Of a stretch of DNA of 64,000 nucleotides, positions 26,152 through 35,085 are shown piece after piece; position 1 is the stretch's first letter; each line of letters starts with the position of its first letter. Source of the DNA: Dyadobacter fermentans (lineage in GTDB: Bacteria; Bacteroidota; Bacteroidia; Cytophagales; Spirosomataceae); contig NZ_JAHXBN010000016.1 in NCBI RefSeq assembly GCF_019924045.1, positions 113,017 to 177,016 on the forward strand, in the 5' to 3' direction. Under the pieces are notes generated by a model. That model did not search any database, was not told the DNA's origin, and saw nothing but the letters and a program-made list of their open reading frames with translations. Position numbers and translations under genes: made by a program.

Positions 26152-26772
26152 TCACTCGCCCCTTGCTTTGTATCGAATTATTTTAGTGTGAAACCGGCCA
26201 TTGCGAAAGCGCAAAGTATCGGGTAATGGATCGCCGGGCGATCGGTTCTTTCGGACCGCGAATGTCAATTGAAAGGTTCCCTTTACTTCTTGAGTTTTCT
26301 TGTTATACCTGTCGATCTGAATGTAATTGTCTTCTGAATCTACTATGTAATAGCTATTTAGGCCCACATCGTCGTTGCATGTGTGTAATACAGCCTGCAC
26401 ATCCTCATTGACTTGACAGTCCGTAAATGGAAAGCAGGAGGTGACTCGATGCCTGGCTGTGGCGGCAGCAAACGGAATTTTTTGAAATAGCAACTCTTGG
26501 TGTTCGGCACCATCTGGCGTGTACAGAATGGATTTTAATGCAAAGAATACGCCTTGCGGTTCATCGCTATAACTAACGATTCCGTGAGTGACTTGATAGC
26601 CATTTTTATATGTCAGACTCCAGTCAGCCTTGTTCATGTCGGCTGTTAGATAGCCCCAGTTGGGCAAGCGTGGAAGAGGTCCGGAACTGTCAACGATTGC
26701 ATCAACAATTTTACAACTGATTGATACTATGAGAATTCCAATTGCCAGACCAATGGCTAGCAGGTGTTTCAT
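26152..26772 (-). CDS. Putative lipoprotein, DUF6252-like
   Basis: 206 residues. A hydrophobic N-terminus ends in SISC at about residue 20, a plausible though weak lipobox. The C-terminal third has the alternation GTFQLTFAVR then TLRFRNGRFHTKI, which resembles the closing strands of the Bacteroidota lipoprotein family DUF6252. Two Cys in SCFPFTDC and one later in HTCNDD could form disulphides in the periplasm. It ends 16 bases beyond the ppc terminator and is divergent from the MarR gene. Function unknown. Confidence 0.6.
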   Translation of the reverse strand: MKHLLAIGLAIGILIVSISCKIVDAIVDSSGPLPRLPNWGYLTADMNKADWSLTYKNGYQVTHGIVSYSDEPQGVFFALKSILYTPDGAEHQELLFQKIPFAAATARHRVTSCFPFTDCQVNEDVQAVLHTCNDDVGLNSYYIVDSEDNYIQIDRYNKKTQEVKGTFQLTFAVRKNRSPGDPLPDTLRFRNGRFHTKIIRYKARGE

Positions 26773-26935
26773 TTAGAGTTTAGATAACGCCTGTCGATGT
26801 AATTTTTCACATGAAATCTTGCATTATTTCTGCTGCCTGAAAAACATTTCGACTGTTAACCATCTTTCGGTTGCCCAATCCGGACCAATGGCCTGAACCA
26901 ATTATCGACGCCAACTTTCTTCTAAACTTTTTCTC

Positions 26936-26976
26936 ACAATTATTAGTAGACGAATTGTTGCACAGGCTTATATTTG
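26936..26976 (+). promoter_or_regulatory. MarR promoter with candidate operator
   Basis: TATATTTG at 26969-26976 is a perfect -7 box. Just upstream, ACAATT (26936-26941) and AATTGT (26953-26958) form an inverted repeat with an 11-base spacer, covering the expected -33 region. This is a natural place for autorepression by the MarR protein. The position of the -7 box argues against a start at 26974. Confidence 0.45.
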
Positions 26977-27015
26977 ATAATACTCAATCATTCCAATCCT
27001 ATTTACTTCCACATC

Positions 27016-27450
27016 ATGACACATCAGTCGGATCATCGTGCCTATTTTTTTAAGATAGATACGACTATCAAAAAGATTCGTAATGCCTTACAAAAGCAGC
27101 TGACTGAGGCGGGTTTTGACCTCACGGTCGATCAATGGGTACTTATCGACCATATTTTCAGAAAACAAGGCATCAGCCAGAATGAGCTGGCGGAAATGAC
27201 TTTCAAGGATCCTCCAACAGTGACGAGGATTATCGATTTGCTGGAAAAAAAAGGGATGGTCGAGCGAGGACCGGCAGCGGGCGACCGTCGTAAATTCAAC
27301 CTGTTTCTCACCAAAAATGGAGAGGCTATCTACAACCAGGCATTCCCGATCGTGGCCGACATCCGTCGCAAAGGCTGGGGCAGTCTGAGCGACTCGGACT
27401 ACCAGCATTTCGTACGGATTATGGATTCTATTTACCAAAATTTTACCTGA
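27016..27450 (+). CDS. MarR-family transcriptional regulator
   Basis: 144 residues from the ATG at 27016; the longer frame from 26974 would start inside the -7 box. The winged HTH is at about residues 45-105: QWVLIDHIFRKQGISQNELAEM, DPPTVTRIIDLLEKKGMVER and the wing PAAGDRRKFNLFLT, with Asp-Arg-Arg at the wing tip as usual. MarR proteins are ligand-responsive repressors, often of efflux or stress genes. No obvious target is adjacent; the divergent neighbour is a lipoprotein gene. A terminator follows. Confidence 0.9.
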   Translation: MTHQSDHRAYFFKIDTTIKKIRNALQKQLTEAGFDLTVDQWVLIDHIFRKQGISQNELAEMTFKDPPTVTRIIDLLEKKGMVERGPAAGDRRKFNLFLTKNGEAIYNQAFPIVADIRRKGWGSLSDSDYQHFVRIMDSIYQNFT

Positions 27451-27467
27451 TTTGACAAAATTTTACC
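27436..27467 (+). repeat. 12-bp direct repeat over the MarR stop codon
   Basis: CAAAATTTTACC occurs at 27436-27447 and again at 27456-27467, exactly 20 bases apart, spanning the stop codon. It may be a small duplication; a regulatory role at a 3' end is not obvious. Confidence 0.55.
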
Positions 27468-27476
27468 AGGGCATTA

Positions 27477-27520
27477 AGTGGAAGAATGACAGCTTTTTAC
27501 GTCGTTCTTCCACTTTTTTT
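27477..27520 (+). terminator. Terminator after the MarR gene
   Basis: A 14-bp stem with one wobble (27477-27490 with 27501-27514), 10-base loop and a run of seven T. Confidence 0.9.
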
Positions 27521-27678
27521 GTGAAAAAGTGTCGGGTTAAGGGTGCATTTGATTGAGCATGCGGTTAAACCTTTCGGTATGTTTTTGTATCTAAACCATA
27601 GAACGGTTCCGAAACCAGCAGGTTTGAAGGGGGCTGTTCCGGTTAATATCAGTTTCATTTATATCCATCTTTAAGGCC

Positions 27679-28410
27679 ATGAAAAAGTATTTTTTGCTCG
27701 GCGCTCTCATCACTTCATCACTCATTAACCCTGCGTTTTCACAAGTCAAAACAGAACAGTTAGTTCAGGTACCGAATATAGAAGTGGCGGGTTTCGCCGA
27801 AATGGAGGTTGTGCCCGATGAAATTTATTTCAACATCTCGCTTCGTGAGTATTTCCAGGACGAGAAAAACCAGAAAGACAAGATCAACATCTCGACGCTC
27901 GAAAAGCAGTTGATCAAGGCGGTGGCAGATGCCGGTTTGCCGAAGGAGGCATTGTCGATCAGTGGAGTAGGAGGTTATCAGAATTATGTGGATAAGAAAA
28001 AAAAGCCGGCTACTTTCCTCGAAGCGAAGCAATATGAGTTGAAAGTATCGGGTGCCGAAAAGCTGGATGGCATTTTGTCGAAGGTTGAAAGCCGCGGCGT
28101 GCAGTATGCGAACGTAGCGCGGGTAGATCACTCGAAACGTGAGGAGTTCAAGAAGCAGGTGAAAATCGACGCATTGAAAGCGGCTAAGGTGAAAGCAGAG
28201 TACCTTGTGGCGTCGCTCGATCAAAAATTGGGGAAGGTATTGTCGATCAAAGAATTGGACGAAAATCTGTACTTCCCGCAGCCTGTATTTGCCAAAGCCA
28301 ATGTGCGTGCCTTCGCGGCGGAAGCTGCGGACGCCGTTCAGGATAGCGATGTGCAGTACCAAAAAATCAAGATCAGTTACCGTATGCAGGCTGCATTTGA
28401 AATCAAATAG
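27679..28410 (+). CDS. SIMPL-domain (DUF541) exported protein
   Basis: 243 residues with a signal peptide ending PAFSQ (about 21). The SIMPL domain covers the remainder, starting VAGFAEMEVVPDEIYFNISL and containing DALKAAKVKAEYLVASLDQKLGKVLSI, both typical. Bacterial SIMPL proteins are periplasmic or outer-membrane associated, oligomeric and of uncertain role, with links to oxidative stress. It is monocistronic: 228-base gap upstream and a terminator downstream. Confidence 0.88.
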   Translation: MKKYFLLGALITSSLINPAFSQVKTEQLVQVPNIEVAGFAEMEVVPDEIYFNISLREYFQDEKNQKDKINISTLEKQLIKAVADAGLPKEALSISGVGGYQNYVDKKKKPATFLEAKQYELKVSGAEKLDGILSKVESRGVQYANVARVDHSKREEFKKQVKIDALKAAKVKAEYLVASLDQKLGKVLSIKELDENLYFPQPVFAKANVRAFAAEAADAVQDSDVQYQKIKISYRMQAAFEIK

Positions 28411-28438
28411 GCTGTTTCACGCATAAACTCCCTGTCAG

Positions 28439-28473
28439 GTGCCCGGTAAACACTTTACCGGGCACAATTTTTT
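28439..28473 (+). terminator. Terminator after the SIMPL gene
   Basis: A perfect 12-bp stem GTGCCCGGTAAA/TTTACCGGGCAC with a 3-base loop, followed by AA and a T run. Confidence 0.9.
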
Positions 28474-28569
28474 CTGTGAGATGCATCCGGATTTGTCAGT
28501 CCGTTCTTTTGTTGGGAATATTACTTTCTTTAAATTGAATATTCAACTCAAACTAAGTAACTGGAAATC

Positions 28570-28899
28570 ATGAGCATTAACGCGAAACACCTGGCCACAT
28601 TTATTTTGGGCGCCGCTGCGGGAGTGGCTGCACACAAATACCTTCAGACCGAGGAGGGAGAGAAGCTTCTGGAAGACCTCAAAACAAAGGCTAACAACCT
28701 GAAAGCCGAAGCCGAAGGCGCCATCGATAAAGCTCCTGAGTATTTCGAGGAACTTAAAACGAAAGGTGCCGAGACGCTGAAAGGTAATTTCCCCGACGCC
28801 GAGGCATTTTTCAAAGACTTGTTCGAAAAGTTTAAGGGTACCAAAGGCGCGGCTTCCACCGAAACGGATGTCACACCGACGCCGGATCCCATTTCCTGA
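28570..28899 (+). CDS. YtxH-like small membrane-anchored protein
   Basis: 109 residues. The N-terminus has a glycine/alanine-rich transmembrane helix (LATFILGAAAGVAAHKYL, about 8-25), followed by an amphipathic Lys/Glu coiled-coil-like region (about 28-95) and a Thr/Pro-rich tail. This is the layout of YtxH proteins, often induced by general stress; biochemical role unknown. It is flanked by terminators on both sides, so it is expressed alone. Confidence 0.75.
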   Translation: MSINAKHLATFILGAAAGVAAHKYLQTEEGEKLLEDLKTKANNLKAEAEGAIDKAPEYFEELKTKGAETLKGNFPDAEAFFKDLFEKFKGTKGAASTETDVTPTPDPIS

Positions 28900-28915
28900 T
28901 AGCGACTTATAACCG

Positions 28916-28953
28916 ATGCCGGAGAACGTTCAAAACATTCTCCGGCATTTTTT
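28916..28953. terminator. Terminator between the YtxH-like and nudK genes
   Basis: An 11-bp stem ATGCCGGAGAA/TTCTCCGGCAT followed by six T on the + strand. It lies directly after the nudK stop on the other strand and probably works in both directions. Confidence 0.85.
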
Positions 28954-29539
28954 ATTGCCCTACCAATCCGTTAATCTGTGCATACTGGATGAGCATGATG
29001 GTTTTAGCATCGGTAATTACTCCATTGGCGACCATTTGAATGGCTTCTTTAAATGGAATTTCCATCACCTCGATGTTTTCCTGTTCGGTCGCGCAGCCTC
29101 CGCCCTCGCTCACCTTCATATCATCGGAATATTCAGCCACGAAGAAGTAGAGAATTTCCGTGACGGAGCCGGGGGACATATAGGCCTGGAATATCTTCTT
29201 TACCGAGCTCACTTTATAACCGGTTTCCTCCTCGGTTTCCCGCTTAATGCATTCTTCCGGATTGTCTTTGTCGAGCAGGCCGGCGCAAGCTTCGATCATC
29301 ATGCCGGTTTCATTGCCATTGGTATAAGTAGGAAGGCGAAATTGCCTTGTAAGTACGACGGTTTGCTTCTCTTTGTTGTACAACAATATCACCGCGCCAT
29401 TCCCGCGGTCGTAAGCCTCGCGCGCCTGGCGTTCCCAGGAGCCGTCGGCACGCTGGTAATCGAATGTATATTTGCGGAGTGTATACCAGTTGTTGGAAAG
29501 CACTTCCTCGGAAAGCACATTAATACGTGGATCAGCCAT
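28952..29539 (-). CDS. nudK: NudK-like Nudix hydrolase (GDP-mannose pyrophosphatase)
   Basis: 195 residues, same length class as E. coli NudK (GDP-mannose hydrolase). The Nudix box is [21 protein letters not shown], cut here as [18 protein letters not shown] plus TGY; like E. coli NudK it has an acidic D-N/D-E in place of the canonical leading Glu, and the REtEEtG core is intact. The following [21 protein letters not shown] block is also NudK-like. GDP-mannose is the substrate of Gmd encoded at 44.4-45.5 kb, but no linkage is shown. Expression is from an unusually clear promoter with two repeat sites. Confidence 0.88.
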   Translation of the reverse strand: MADPRINVLSEEVLSNNWYTLRKYTFDYQRADGSWERQAREAYDRGNGAVILLYNKEKQTVVLTRQFRLPTYTNGNETGMMIEACAGLLDKDNPEECIKRETEEETGYKVSSVKKIFQAYMSPGSVTEILYFFVAEYSDDMKVSEGGGCATEQENIEVMEIPFKEAIQMVANGVITDAKTIMLIQYAQINGLVGQ

Positions 29540-29604
29540 TGATCAAAATTGATTATTTGTGATTATTAATGATCAAAATTAATCAAAACTTTTCTGCTGG
29601 CAAA
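29540..29604 (-). promoter_or_regulatory. nudK promoter with twin TGATCAAAATT repeats
   Basis: On the minus strand TTTG (29604-29601) is followed after exactly 19 bases by TAATTTTG (29581-29574), a full match to the Bacteroidota -33/-7 consensus. Two 16-base near-repeats, TGATCAAAATTGATTA (29540-29555) and TGATCAAAATTAATCA (29570-29585), start 30 bases apart; one covers the -7 box, the other abuts the start codon. Binding of a repressor dimer to both would block transcription. Confidence 0.75.
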
Positions 29605-29673
29605 AAAGAATGAGCCAATGGTGAATATTTGGTAATGCGGATTACTTTGCGGTTGTATCTCAACCGACGTCCC

Positions 29674-30180
29674 ATGAAACCGGCTTCCTACTGGATAGAA
29701 AAGTACCACCTCATGCCGCACCCCGAAGGCGGCCATTTTGCCGAAACCTACCGCGCGCCGGAAAGCATCGCGCACCACGCATTACCCGCGCGATTCGGAG
29801 GAGACAGGGCGTTTTCCACCGGCATTTATTTCCTGCTCGAATCGCATAATTTTTCCGCGTTCCATCGCATTCAAGCCGATGAAATGTGGCATTTCTACGC
29901 TGGTGAAGCATTGGAAGTGTTTGTCATTGATGCAAAAACGGGGGAGCTGAGTATTATCAGGCTGGGCAACAATCCTGACAATGGCGAGACATTCCAGGCT
30001 GTGGTGCCGGCCGGGGCCTGGTTCGCGTCACGCCCTGCGAGCGGGAGTACATATGCGCTCGTGGGCTGCACGGTAGCGCCCGGCTTCGATTTTGCCGATT
30101 TTGAAATGGCTGAGCGGAATGCATTATCGCAGCTCTATCCGCAGCACGCCGGGCTGATCGGCGAGCTTACCTGGTGCTAA
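29674..30180 (+). CDS. DUF985 cupin-domain protein
   Basis: 168 residues from the ATG at 29674; a longer in-frame extension upstream has no family match. The protein is one beta-barrel of the Cupin_5/DUF985 family: ASYWIEKYHLMPHPEGGHFAETYR at the start, STGIYFLLESHNFSAFHRI, DEMWHFYAGEALEVFVID and GCTVAPGFDFADFEMAER at the end. Some relatives bind sugar nucleotides or metals, but function is not established. It is divergent from nudK and convergent with ggt, 19 bases apart. Confidence 0.85.
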   Translation: MKPASYWIEKYHLMPHPEGGHFAETYRAPESIAHHALPARFGGDRAFSTGIYFLLESHNFSAFHRIQADEMWHFYAGEALEVFVIDAKTGELSIIRLGNNPDNGETFQAVVPAGAWFASRPASGSTYALVGCTVAPGFDFADFEMAERNALSQLYPQHAGLIGELTWC

Positions 30181-30199
30181 ACCGAGCCGGCACCCTCAT

Positions 30200-31966
30200 T
30201 TAATAGCCAACGCTCGTATCGTCCCCGCGCGGGTCGGAGCCCCCTTCTAGGCTACCATCGGGGAGTACGAGAATGCAATCCATCCGGCCGATGGAATTAC
30301 GTTGCTGTTCGAGGATGTAGCCTTTATCCTGTAACTTTTTAATGGCCTCAGCGGAAAATGCATTGGCTTCGAAAGTCGTTTTGTCGGGCAGCCACTGGTG
30401 GTGAAATTTCAATGCATTCACGGCTTGTTGCATGGTCATACCGTGTTCCAGTACATTCAGGATCGTTTGGTAAACGGACGTGATAATGGTAGAGCCGCCG
30501 GGCGTTCCGACGACCATTAGCAGTTTTCCATCTTTTTCGATAATCGTCGGCGTCATGGAAGAGAGCATTCGCTTACCCGGCGCGATTGCGTTGGCTTTGT
30601 TGCCGATGAGCCCATACATGTTCGGAGCGCCGGCTTTAATGCTGAAATCGTCCATTTCATTATTCATGAAAAAGCCGCCTCCCTTCACCACTACACGACT
30701 GCCGTAACCGCCGTTGAGGGTGGTAGTGACGGAGACCGCATTACCCTCCTTATCTACGACCGAAAAGTGCGTCGTTTCGAGGCTTTCGTAACCCGGGACC
30801 ATGCCACCGTGAATATTTTTGCTGTCCGTGGCTTTATCCCATGAGAAATCGCTCCAACGCTTTTGCAGGTAGTCTTTGCTGATGAGATCATTCACAGGCA
30901 CCTTCACGAAATCGGGATCGCCGAGGAATTTGGCACGGTCGGCATACACACGGCGCTCGGCTTCGATCATCACCTGAATAGTGGAATCGCTATGCCAGCC
31001 CCATTTCCTTAAAGGGTGCTGCTCGGTGAGGCGCATGAGTTGCAGCAATGCCACGCCGCCGCTGGATGGCGGGGCCATAGTAATCACTTTATAGGTTTTG
31101 TAGCTTTCGGTAATGGTCTCGCGCCATTGTGCGCGATAATCTGCGAGGTCTTGCTTGCTGATAATGCCTTCGCCGTTTCTGTTAATATCCTTTACGAGCT
31201 GCTTCGCCACTTTGCCGGCATAGAAACCTTCGCGGCCTTTTTTCTGAATGCGTTTCAGCACCTTGGCGAGGTCTTTTTGAACCAGCAAATCACCTGCGGC
31301 CCAGTCTTTGCCGGTTGGGTTGAGGAAGTATGACGATCCCGGATTGACCGCCAGCAAATCGCTTTTGATCGAATTGAGGCTGCGAGCTTCGCGTTCGGTT
31401 AGTACTACACCGTTTTTGGCAATATCAATGGCTGGCTGCAGTACCCGTTTCCAGCTTAGCTTGCCATATTTTGCGTGAGCCTGCACCATGCCATCCACCG
31501 AGCCCGGCACACCCGATGCCAGGCGGCCCAGCGTGCTGGCTTTTGGAATGATATTGCCGTCTTTATCCAGATACATATCGGCATGGCCCTTTCCGGGCGC
31601 CTTTTCGCGGAAGTCGATGCTGTAACTTTTACCGTCCTTATCCCGCAAAACCAGAAACCCGCCGCCGCCTATGTTGCCCGCCGAAGGATGCACCACCGCC
31701 AGCGCAAATTGCACGGCTACCGCGGCGTCGACTGCATTGCCTCCGGCTTTCAGGATATCAACACCCACCTGTGACGCCACAGGGTGTGCCGAAGCCACCA
31801 TTCCGTTTTGTGCTACGACGCCTTTGCGGTCGCTGAAAAATGGTTTCTGATTGGGGTCGTCGGAAAGGAACTGGTAGAAACCGGTGGATTCCTGTACAGG
31901 TTTCTGGGCGTAAGAAATGCCGGATAGCGAGCCGGCGAGCAGCATTAGCGTATAGCGCAATTTCAT
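30200..31966 (-). CDS. ggt: Gamma-glutamyltransferase
   Basis: 588 residues with a signal peptide ending SYAQ (about residue 21). GGT is a self-cleaving Ntn-hydrolase that hydrolyses or transfers the gamma-glutamyl group of glutathione in the periplasm. The autoprocessing site is TTHFSVVDKEGNAVSVTTTLN at about residue 398, where the second Thr becomes the nucleophile. GYGSRVVV, SSMTPTI and GTPGGSTIITSV complete the substrate pocket. N-terminal AVDAAVAVQFALAVVHPSAGN is also standard. It is convergent with the cupin gene and divergent from the permease gene. Confidence 0.96.
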   Translation of the reverse strand: MKLRYTLMLLAGSLSGISYAQKPVQESTGFYQFLSDDPNQKPFFSDRKGVVAQNGMVASAHPVASQVGVDILKAGGNAVDAAVAVQFALAVVHPSAGNIGGGGFLVLRDKDGKSYSIDFREKAPGKGHADMYLDKDGNIIPKASTLGRLASGVPGSVDGMVQAHAKYGKLSWKRVLQPAIDIAKNGVVLTEREARSLNSIKSDLLAVNPGSSYFLNPTGKDWAAGDLLVQKDLAKVLKRIQKKGREGFYAGKVAKQLVKDINRNGEGIISKQDLADYRAQWRETITESYKTYKVITMAPPSSGGVALLQLMRLTEQHPLRKWGWHSDSTIQVMIEAERRVYADRAKFLGDPDFVKVPVNDLISKDYLQKRWSDFSWDKATDSKNIHGGMVPGYESLETTHFSVVDKEGNAVSVTTTLNGGYGSRVVVKGGGFFMNNEMDDFSIKAGAPNMYGLIGNKANAIAPGKRMLSSMTPTIIEKDGKLLMVVGTPGGSTIITSVYQTILNVLEHGMTMQQAVNALKFHHQWLPDKTTFEANAFSAEAIKKLQDKGYILEQQRNSIGRMDCILVLPDGSLEGGSDPRGDDTSVGY

Positions 31967-32090
31967 ATAGGAGTGTCAGGTTAATGTTGTAATTTATTAA
32001 ATCGAACCCTTTTTCTTACCTTTTATACCAATTTATTTCGATGCATTGGGGCGATGCGCTAACTTTTGAATTCAAATTGTCCGTAACGTC

Positions 32091-33335
32091 ATGATGAAGT
32101 TTTTACGACAGGTCTGGGAGAGTTTCCGGTTTGCATGGGGAGCGCTCAAAACCAATGTTACCCGCACTATTCTATCGCTTCTTGGCGTAACAGTCGGCAT
32201 ATTCGCTATCGTCGCTGTTTTTACGATTGTGGATTCGCTTGAAAAGAGTATCCGCGACAGCCTGAGCTTCATCGGCGACAAAGTGATTTATGTACAAAAA
32301 TGGCCCTGGGGCTTCGGTGGCGAATACCAGTGGTGGAAATACTTCCAATGGCCCGAGCCGACTTACTCTGAATATAAGTACCTCTACGAAAACCTGGAAA
32401 GCGCCAGTGCCGTGGCTGTAATGGATTTCAGGGGCAATACTGTGCTCAAAAACGGGTCAAACAGCATTAACGCCGCAATTCAGGGTATTTCTTTCGAATA
32501 CAACCTTATTTCCGATATTCCGGTACAGAACGGCCGGTACTTCATTCCGATGGAAACCAATAACGCCCGCAACGTAGCTATTGTCGGTGCTGACATTGCA
32601 GAATCGCTTTTTCCAGGTCAGGATCCGGTAGGAAAGCCATTCAAACTGGCTGGACACAAGTTTACGATCATAGGTGTGCGGGAGAAAAAGGGTGAAAGCC
32701 TTGTCGACTTCGGAGGCAGCCCCGATAAGATCTGCCTGATTCCGTTCTCCTCCTTCTCCAAGCTATTCCAATCGGGCCGGCGAAGTGCCGATATTGTTGT
32801 GAAAGGCTTCCCCGACGATGTGGGGATGAAAGAAGTGGAAGCGGAGATTGTGGGCCTGATGCGCACTAAGCGGGGTATCAAGCCGCGCGATGGCAATAAC
32901 TTCTCGTTAAACCGGCCCGAAGCCGCGGCTGTTGCGATTTCTGGCCTGTTCGCGGTACTCACCGTGGCGGGTTGGGTAATCGGGAGCTTTTCGATCCTCG
33001 TGGGCGGATTCGGTATTGCCAACATCATGTTTGTGTCGGTTAAAGAAAGGACCAACCTGATTGGAATCCAGAAATCACTGGGAGCCAAAAACTATTCGAT
33101 ATTGTTTCAATTCCTGTTCGAAGCGGTCATGCTGAGCCTCGTGGGAGGGATGGTAGGGATATTCCTGGTGTACCTGCTCTCGTTCCTCAAATTGGGTTCG
33201 CTGGAAATCCTGCTGCTGCCGCGCAATGTGCTTTTAGGGTTGGGCGTGTCGAGCATTATTGGTGTGCTTTCGGGCATTGTACCCGCCATGCTCGCCGCGC
33301 GTATGGATCCGGTGATCGCCATTCGGGCCAAATAA
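32091..33335 (+). CDS. ABC transporter permease, MacB/FtsX type
   Basis: 414 residues, four membrane segments: one near the N-terminus (about 25-48) followed by a large periplasmic MacB-PCD domain (about 50-280), and three at the C-terminus (about 285-405) forming the FtsX domain with RTNLIGIQKSLGAK and the final AARMDPVIAIRAK. Such permeases act with an ATPase in lipoprotein, peptide or drug export or in mechanotransmission. No ATPase gene is adjacent, so its partner lies elsewhere. A near-consensus TAACTTTT is found at 32060-32067. Confidence 0.9.
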   Translation: MMKFLRQVWESFRFAWGALKTNVTRTILSLLGVTVGIFAIVAVFTIVDSLEKSIRDSLSFIGDKVIYVQKWPWGFGGEYQWWKYFQWPEPTYSEYKYLYENLESASAVAVMDFRGNTVLKNGSNSINAAIQGISFEYNLISDIPVQNGRYFIPMETNNARNVAIVGADIAESLFPGQDPVGKPFKLAGHKFTIIGVREKKGESLVDFGGSPDKICLIPFSSFSKLFQSGRRSADIVVKGFPDDVGMKEVEAEIVGLMRTKRGIKPRDGNNFSLNRPEAAAVAISGLFAVLTVAGWVIGSFSILVGGFGIANIMFVSVKERTNLIGIQKSLGAKNYSILFQFLFEAVMLSLVGGMVGIFLVYLLSFLKLGSLEILLLPRNVLLGLGVSSIIGVLSGIVPAMLAARMDPVIAIRAK

Positions 33336-33400
33336 TAACTAGGAAAAATCAAACTGTTTTGCGAAGTTCGCTTCTATCACCATCACACTGATCGACTGTT

Positions 33401-33841
33401 ATGCGTAAATGGGTCATATTCGCCGTATTTCTGGCTATCGTATTCGGGATTCTATATTATATCACTTTTGGGTATTACAGCGAAGGAAAGCGGGGAGGAT
33501 ATGTGACAAGGCTCAGTAACCGGGGCTATCTATTCAAAACCTACGAAGGTGAACTGAGAATGGGCGGCTTGTTCGAAGGCGACGGTACCATGAATTCCTC
33601 GCAATGGGTGTTTTCCGTAAGCGGCAAGAACAAGGACGCGATCTCAAAACTGGAAGAGGCGATTAAAAACGGTCATAGGGTTTCATTGACCTACGAAGAG
33701 AAGTTTTTCAAGCTGCCCTGGAATGGCGATACCAAGTTCTTCGTCACCGATGTGGAAGTGCTCGGGCCGACGAAAGCAATTACACCCCCGGCATCATCGG
33801 TACCTGCACCAACGGAAATCGATACCACCAAGACATTGTAA
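33401..33841 (+). CDS. Conserved single-pass membrane protein
   Basis: 146 residues. One N-terminal membrane helix (WVIFAVFLAIVFGILYYITF, about 4-23) is followed by a soluble domain containing GYVTRLSNRGYLFKTYEGELRMGG and HRVSLTYEEKFFKLPW, then a Pro/Thr-rich tail. Very similar small proteins in Bacteroidota are sometimes labelled 6-phosphogluconate dehydrogenase in databases, but nothing here resembles that enzyme. It follows the permease by 65 bases and shares a terminator with the convergent SUI1 gene. Function unknown. Confidence 0.75.
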   Translation: MRKWVIFAVFLAIVFGILYYITFGYYSEGKRGGYVTRLSNRGYLFKTYEGELRMGGLFEGDGTMNSSQWVFSVSGKNKDAISKLEEAIKNGHRVSLTYEEKFFKLPWNGDTKFFVTDVEVLGPTKAITPPASSVPAPTEIDTTKTL

Positions 33842-33845
33842 CCAA

Positions 33846-33871
33846 AGCCGGAGCTACCCTCCGGCTTTTTT
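33846..33871. terminator. Terminator shared by the membrane-protein and SUI1 genes
   Basis: A perfect 8-bp stem AGCCGGAG/CTCCGGCT with 5-base loop and a run of T; it overlaps the last codons of the convergent SUI1 gene. Confidence 0.8.
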
Positions 33872-34186
33872 GGCTTTATAGCTTTTGCTTGTGAGCCACG
33901 TAACGACTTTGTCGCGATGGTCGCCCTGGATTTGTACCTCGCCATCCTTTACGGTACCGCCGCTGCCGCAGAGGCCTTTCAACTGTTTGCCGAGCGCTTC
34001 CAGGTCGGTATTTGTCCCGATGAACCCCTTCACGACGGTAATCACCTTGCCGCCGCCTTTGCGGTCGAGCCAGATGCGGAGGTCCTGCTGCTGCGGGGCC
34101 AGAGTTGCCGGCTCATCTTCCTGATCGTTGTATTCAAACTCCGGATTGGTGGAATACACAATGCCGGAGCGGTTTTTCTTTGACAT
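33854..34186 (-). CDS. SUI1/YciH-family translation factor
   Basis: 110 residues. The eIF1/SUI1 fold occupies about residues 40-108, with [46 protein letters not shown], the hallmark block (shown in the pieces [20 protein letters not shown] and IQGDHRD). Bacterial YciH binds the 30S subunit and affects start-codon selection. The N-terminal 35 residues are a charged, probably unstructured tail. It is followed on the same strand by nothing and preceded by the lipid kinase gene with a 20-base gap; the order kinase to SUI1 suggests cotranscription. Confidence 0.9.
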   Translation of the reverse strand: MSKKNRSGIVYSTNPEFEYNDQEDEPATLAPQQQDLRIWLDRKGGGKVITVVKGFIGTNTDLEALGKQLKGLCGSGGTVKDGEVQIQGDHRDKVVTWLTSKSYKAKKAGG

Positions 34187-34206
34187 ATTTTCTGAATTAA
34201 GGGAAA

Positions 34207-35082
34207 TCAGATGATCACGTTCAGGCTTCCCGGCTTTATTTTAACTTCTATTCGCGTAGTATCCAGCTGCAATGGCTCTCCATCGTAATGGATCATCGGG
34301 GGCACGTCGGTTTCGACGACGGCTTGAGTAGCGCGCCGGTAGTCGATGTAGGTCGATTGCTTCAACTGCTTAGTGAACAATCCATAAGCGAGCGCCGTGC
34401 CGTACCATTGCGGGAAGGGGCTGATCGTACATACATCGAGCAGGCCATCCTGCAAGCTGGCTTGCGGGGCTACCCAGGCATTGTTTCCGAATTGTCCCGC
34501 ATTGGCGAATGAGAGCGAAAAAGCTTGTTTTTCCACACCGTCCAGTCGGAACGATTGCGGTTTATAGGACCAGTAAGCCTTGAATGAAACATTGACATAG
34601 GTCATCAGCCCGCGTGCTTTTTGCTGGCTGAACAAATGCCCCACATAAGCGTCAAAACCCATTCCGGCCGTGCAGAAAAAAGGTATACCATTCAACTCCG
34701 CGCTGTCGATCGTGGAGGGCTTGCCTTCGAAGAGCCGTTTCAGGGCTGCGTCGAGCGTGAGCGGAAGGCCCAGGTGCCTGGCCAGGCCATTTCCTGAGCC
34801 AAGCGGCAGAATGCCTATCGGAATATTGGTGCCCACAAGCGGCTTCGCGATCTCGTTCACCGTACCGTCGCCGCCGACCGCCACGATCGCCTTCCACTTT
34901 TCCGCGTGCATGTGCTCACGTACAAGCTCGGTTGCGTGTGCGGGCTCCTCTGTGAAAAGGATTTGGGCAGAACCGGCATTCTTTTTCGCGACGGAGTGGA
35001 TTCGCTCCCGTACAGCCGCGCTGTTTCTGCCGATGGACGTCCCCGAGTTGGGATTCAGTATAAATAAATAGGGATGGGTCAC
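34207..35082 (-). CDS. Diacylglycerol/lipid kinase family protein (YegS/DgkB-like)
   Basis: 291 residues. The catalytic domain motif [14 protein letters not shown] (about 67-80) and [18 protein letters not shown] (about 93-110) match the DAGK_cat family, which phosphorylates diacylglycerol, sphingoid or related lipids. The C-terminal beta-sandwich with [13 protein letters not shown] is also present. An N-terminal NPNSGTS starts the fold. It is preceded by a 39-codon membrane ORF with a 3-base gap and followed by the SUI1 gene. Confidence 0.92.
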   Translation of the reverse strand: MTHPYLFILNPNSGTSIGRNSAAVRERIHSVAKKNAGSAQILFTEEPAHATELVREHMHAEKWKAIVAVGGDGTVNEIAKPLVGTNIPIGILPLGSGNGLARHLGLPLTLDAALKRLFEGKPSTIDSAELNGIPFFCTAGMGFDAYVGHLFSQQKARGLMTYVNVSFKAYWSYKPQSFRLDGVEKQAFSLSFANAGQFGNNAWVAPQASLQDGLLDVCTISPFPQWYGTALAYGLFTKQLKQSTYIDYRRATQAVVETDVPPMIHYDGEPLQLDTTRIEVKIKPGSLNVII

Positions 35083-35085
35083 TGG

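Noticed and set aside
28916..29542. 208-codon + strand open frame
   Set aside because: Fully antisense to nudK, which has a Nudix box and a perfect promoter.
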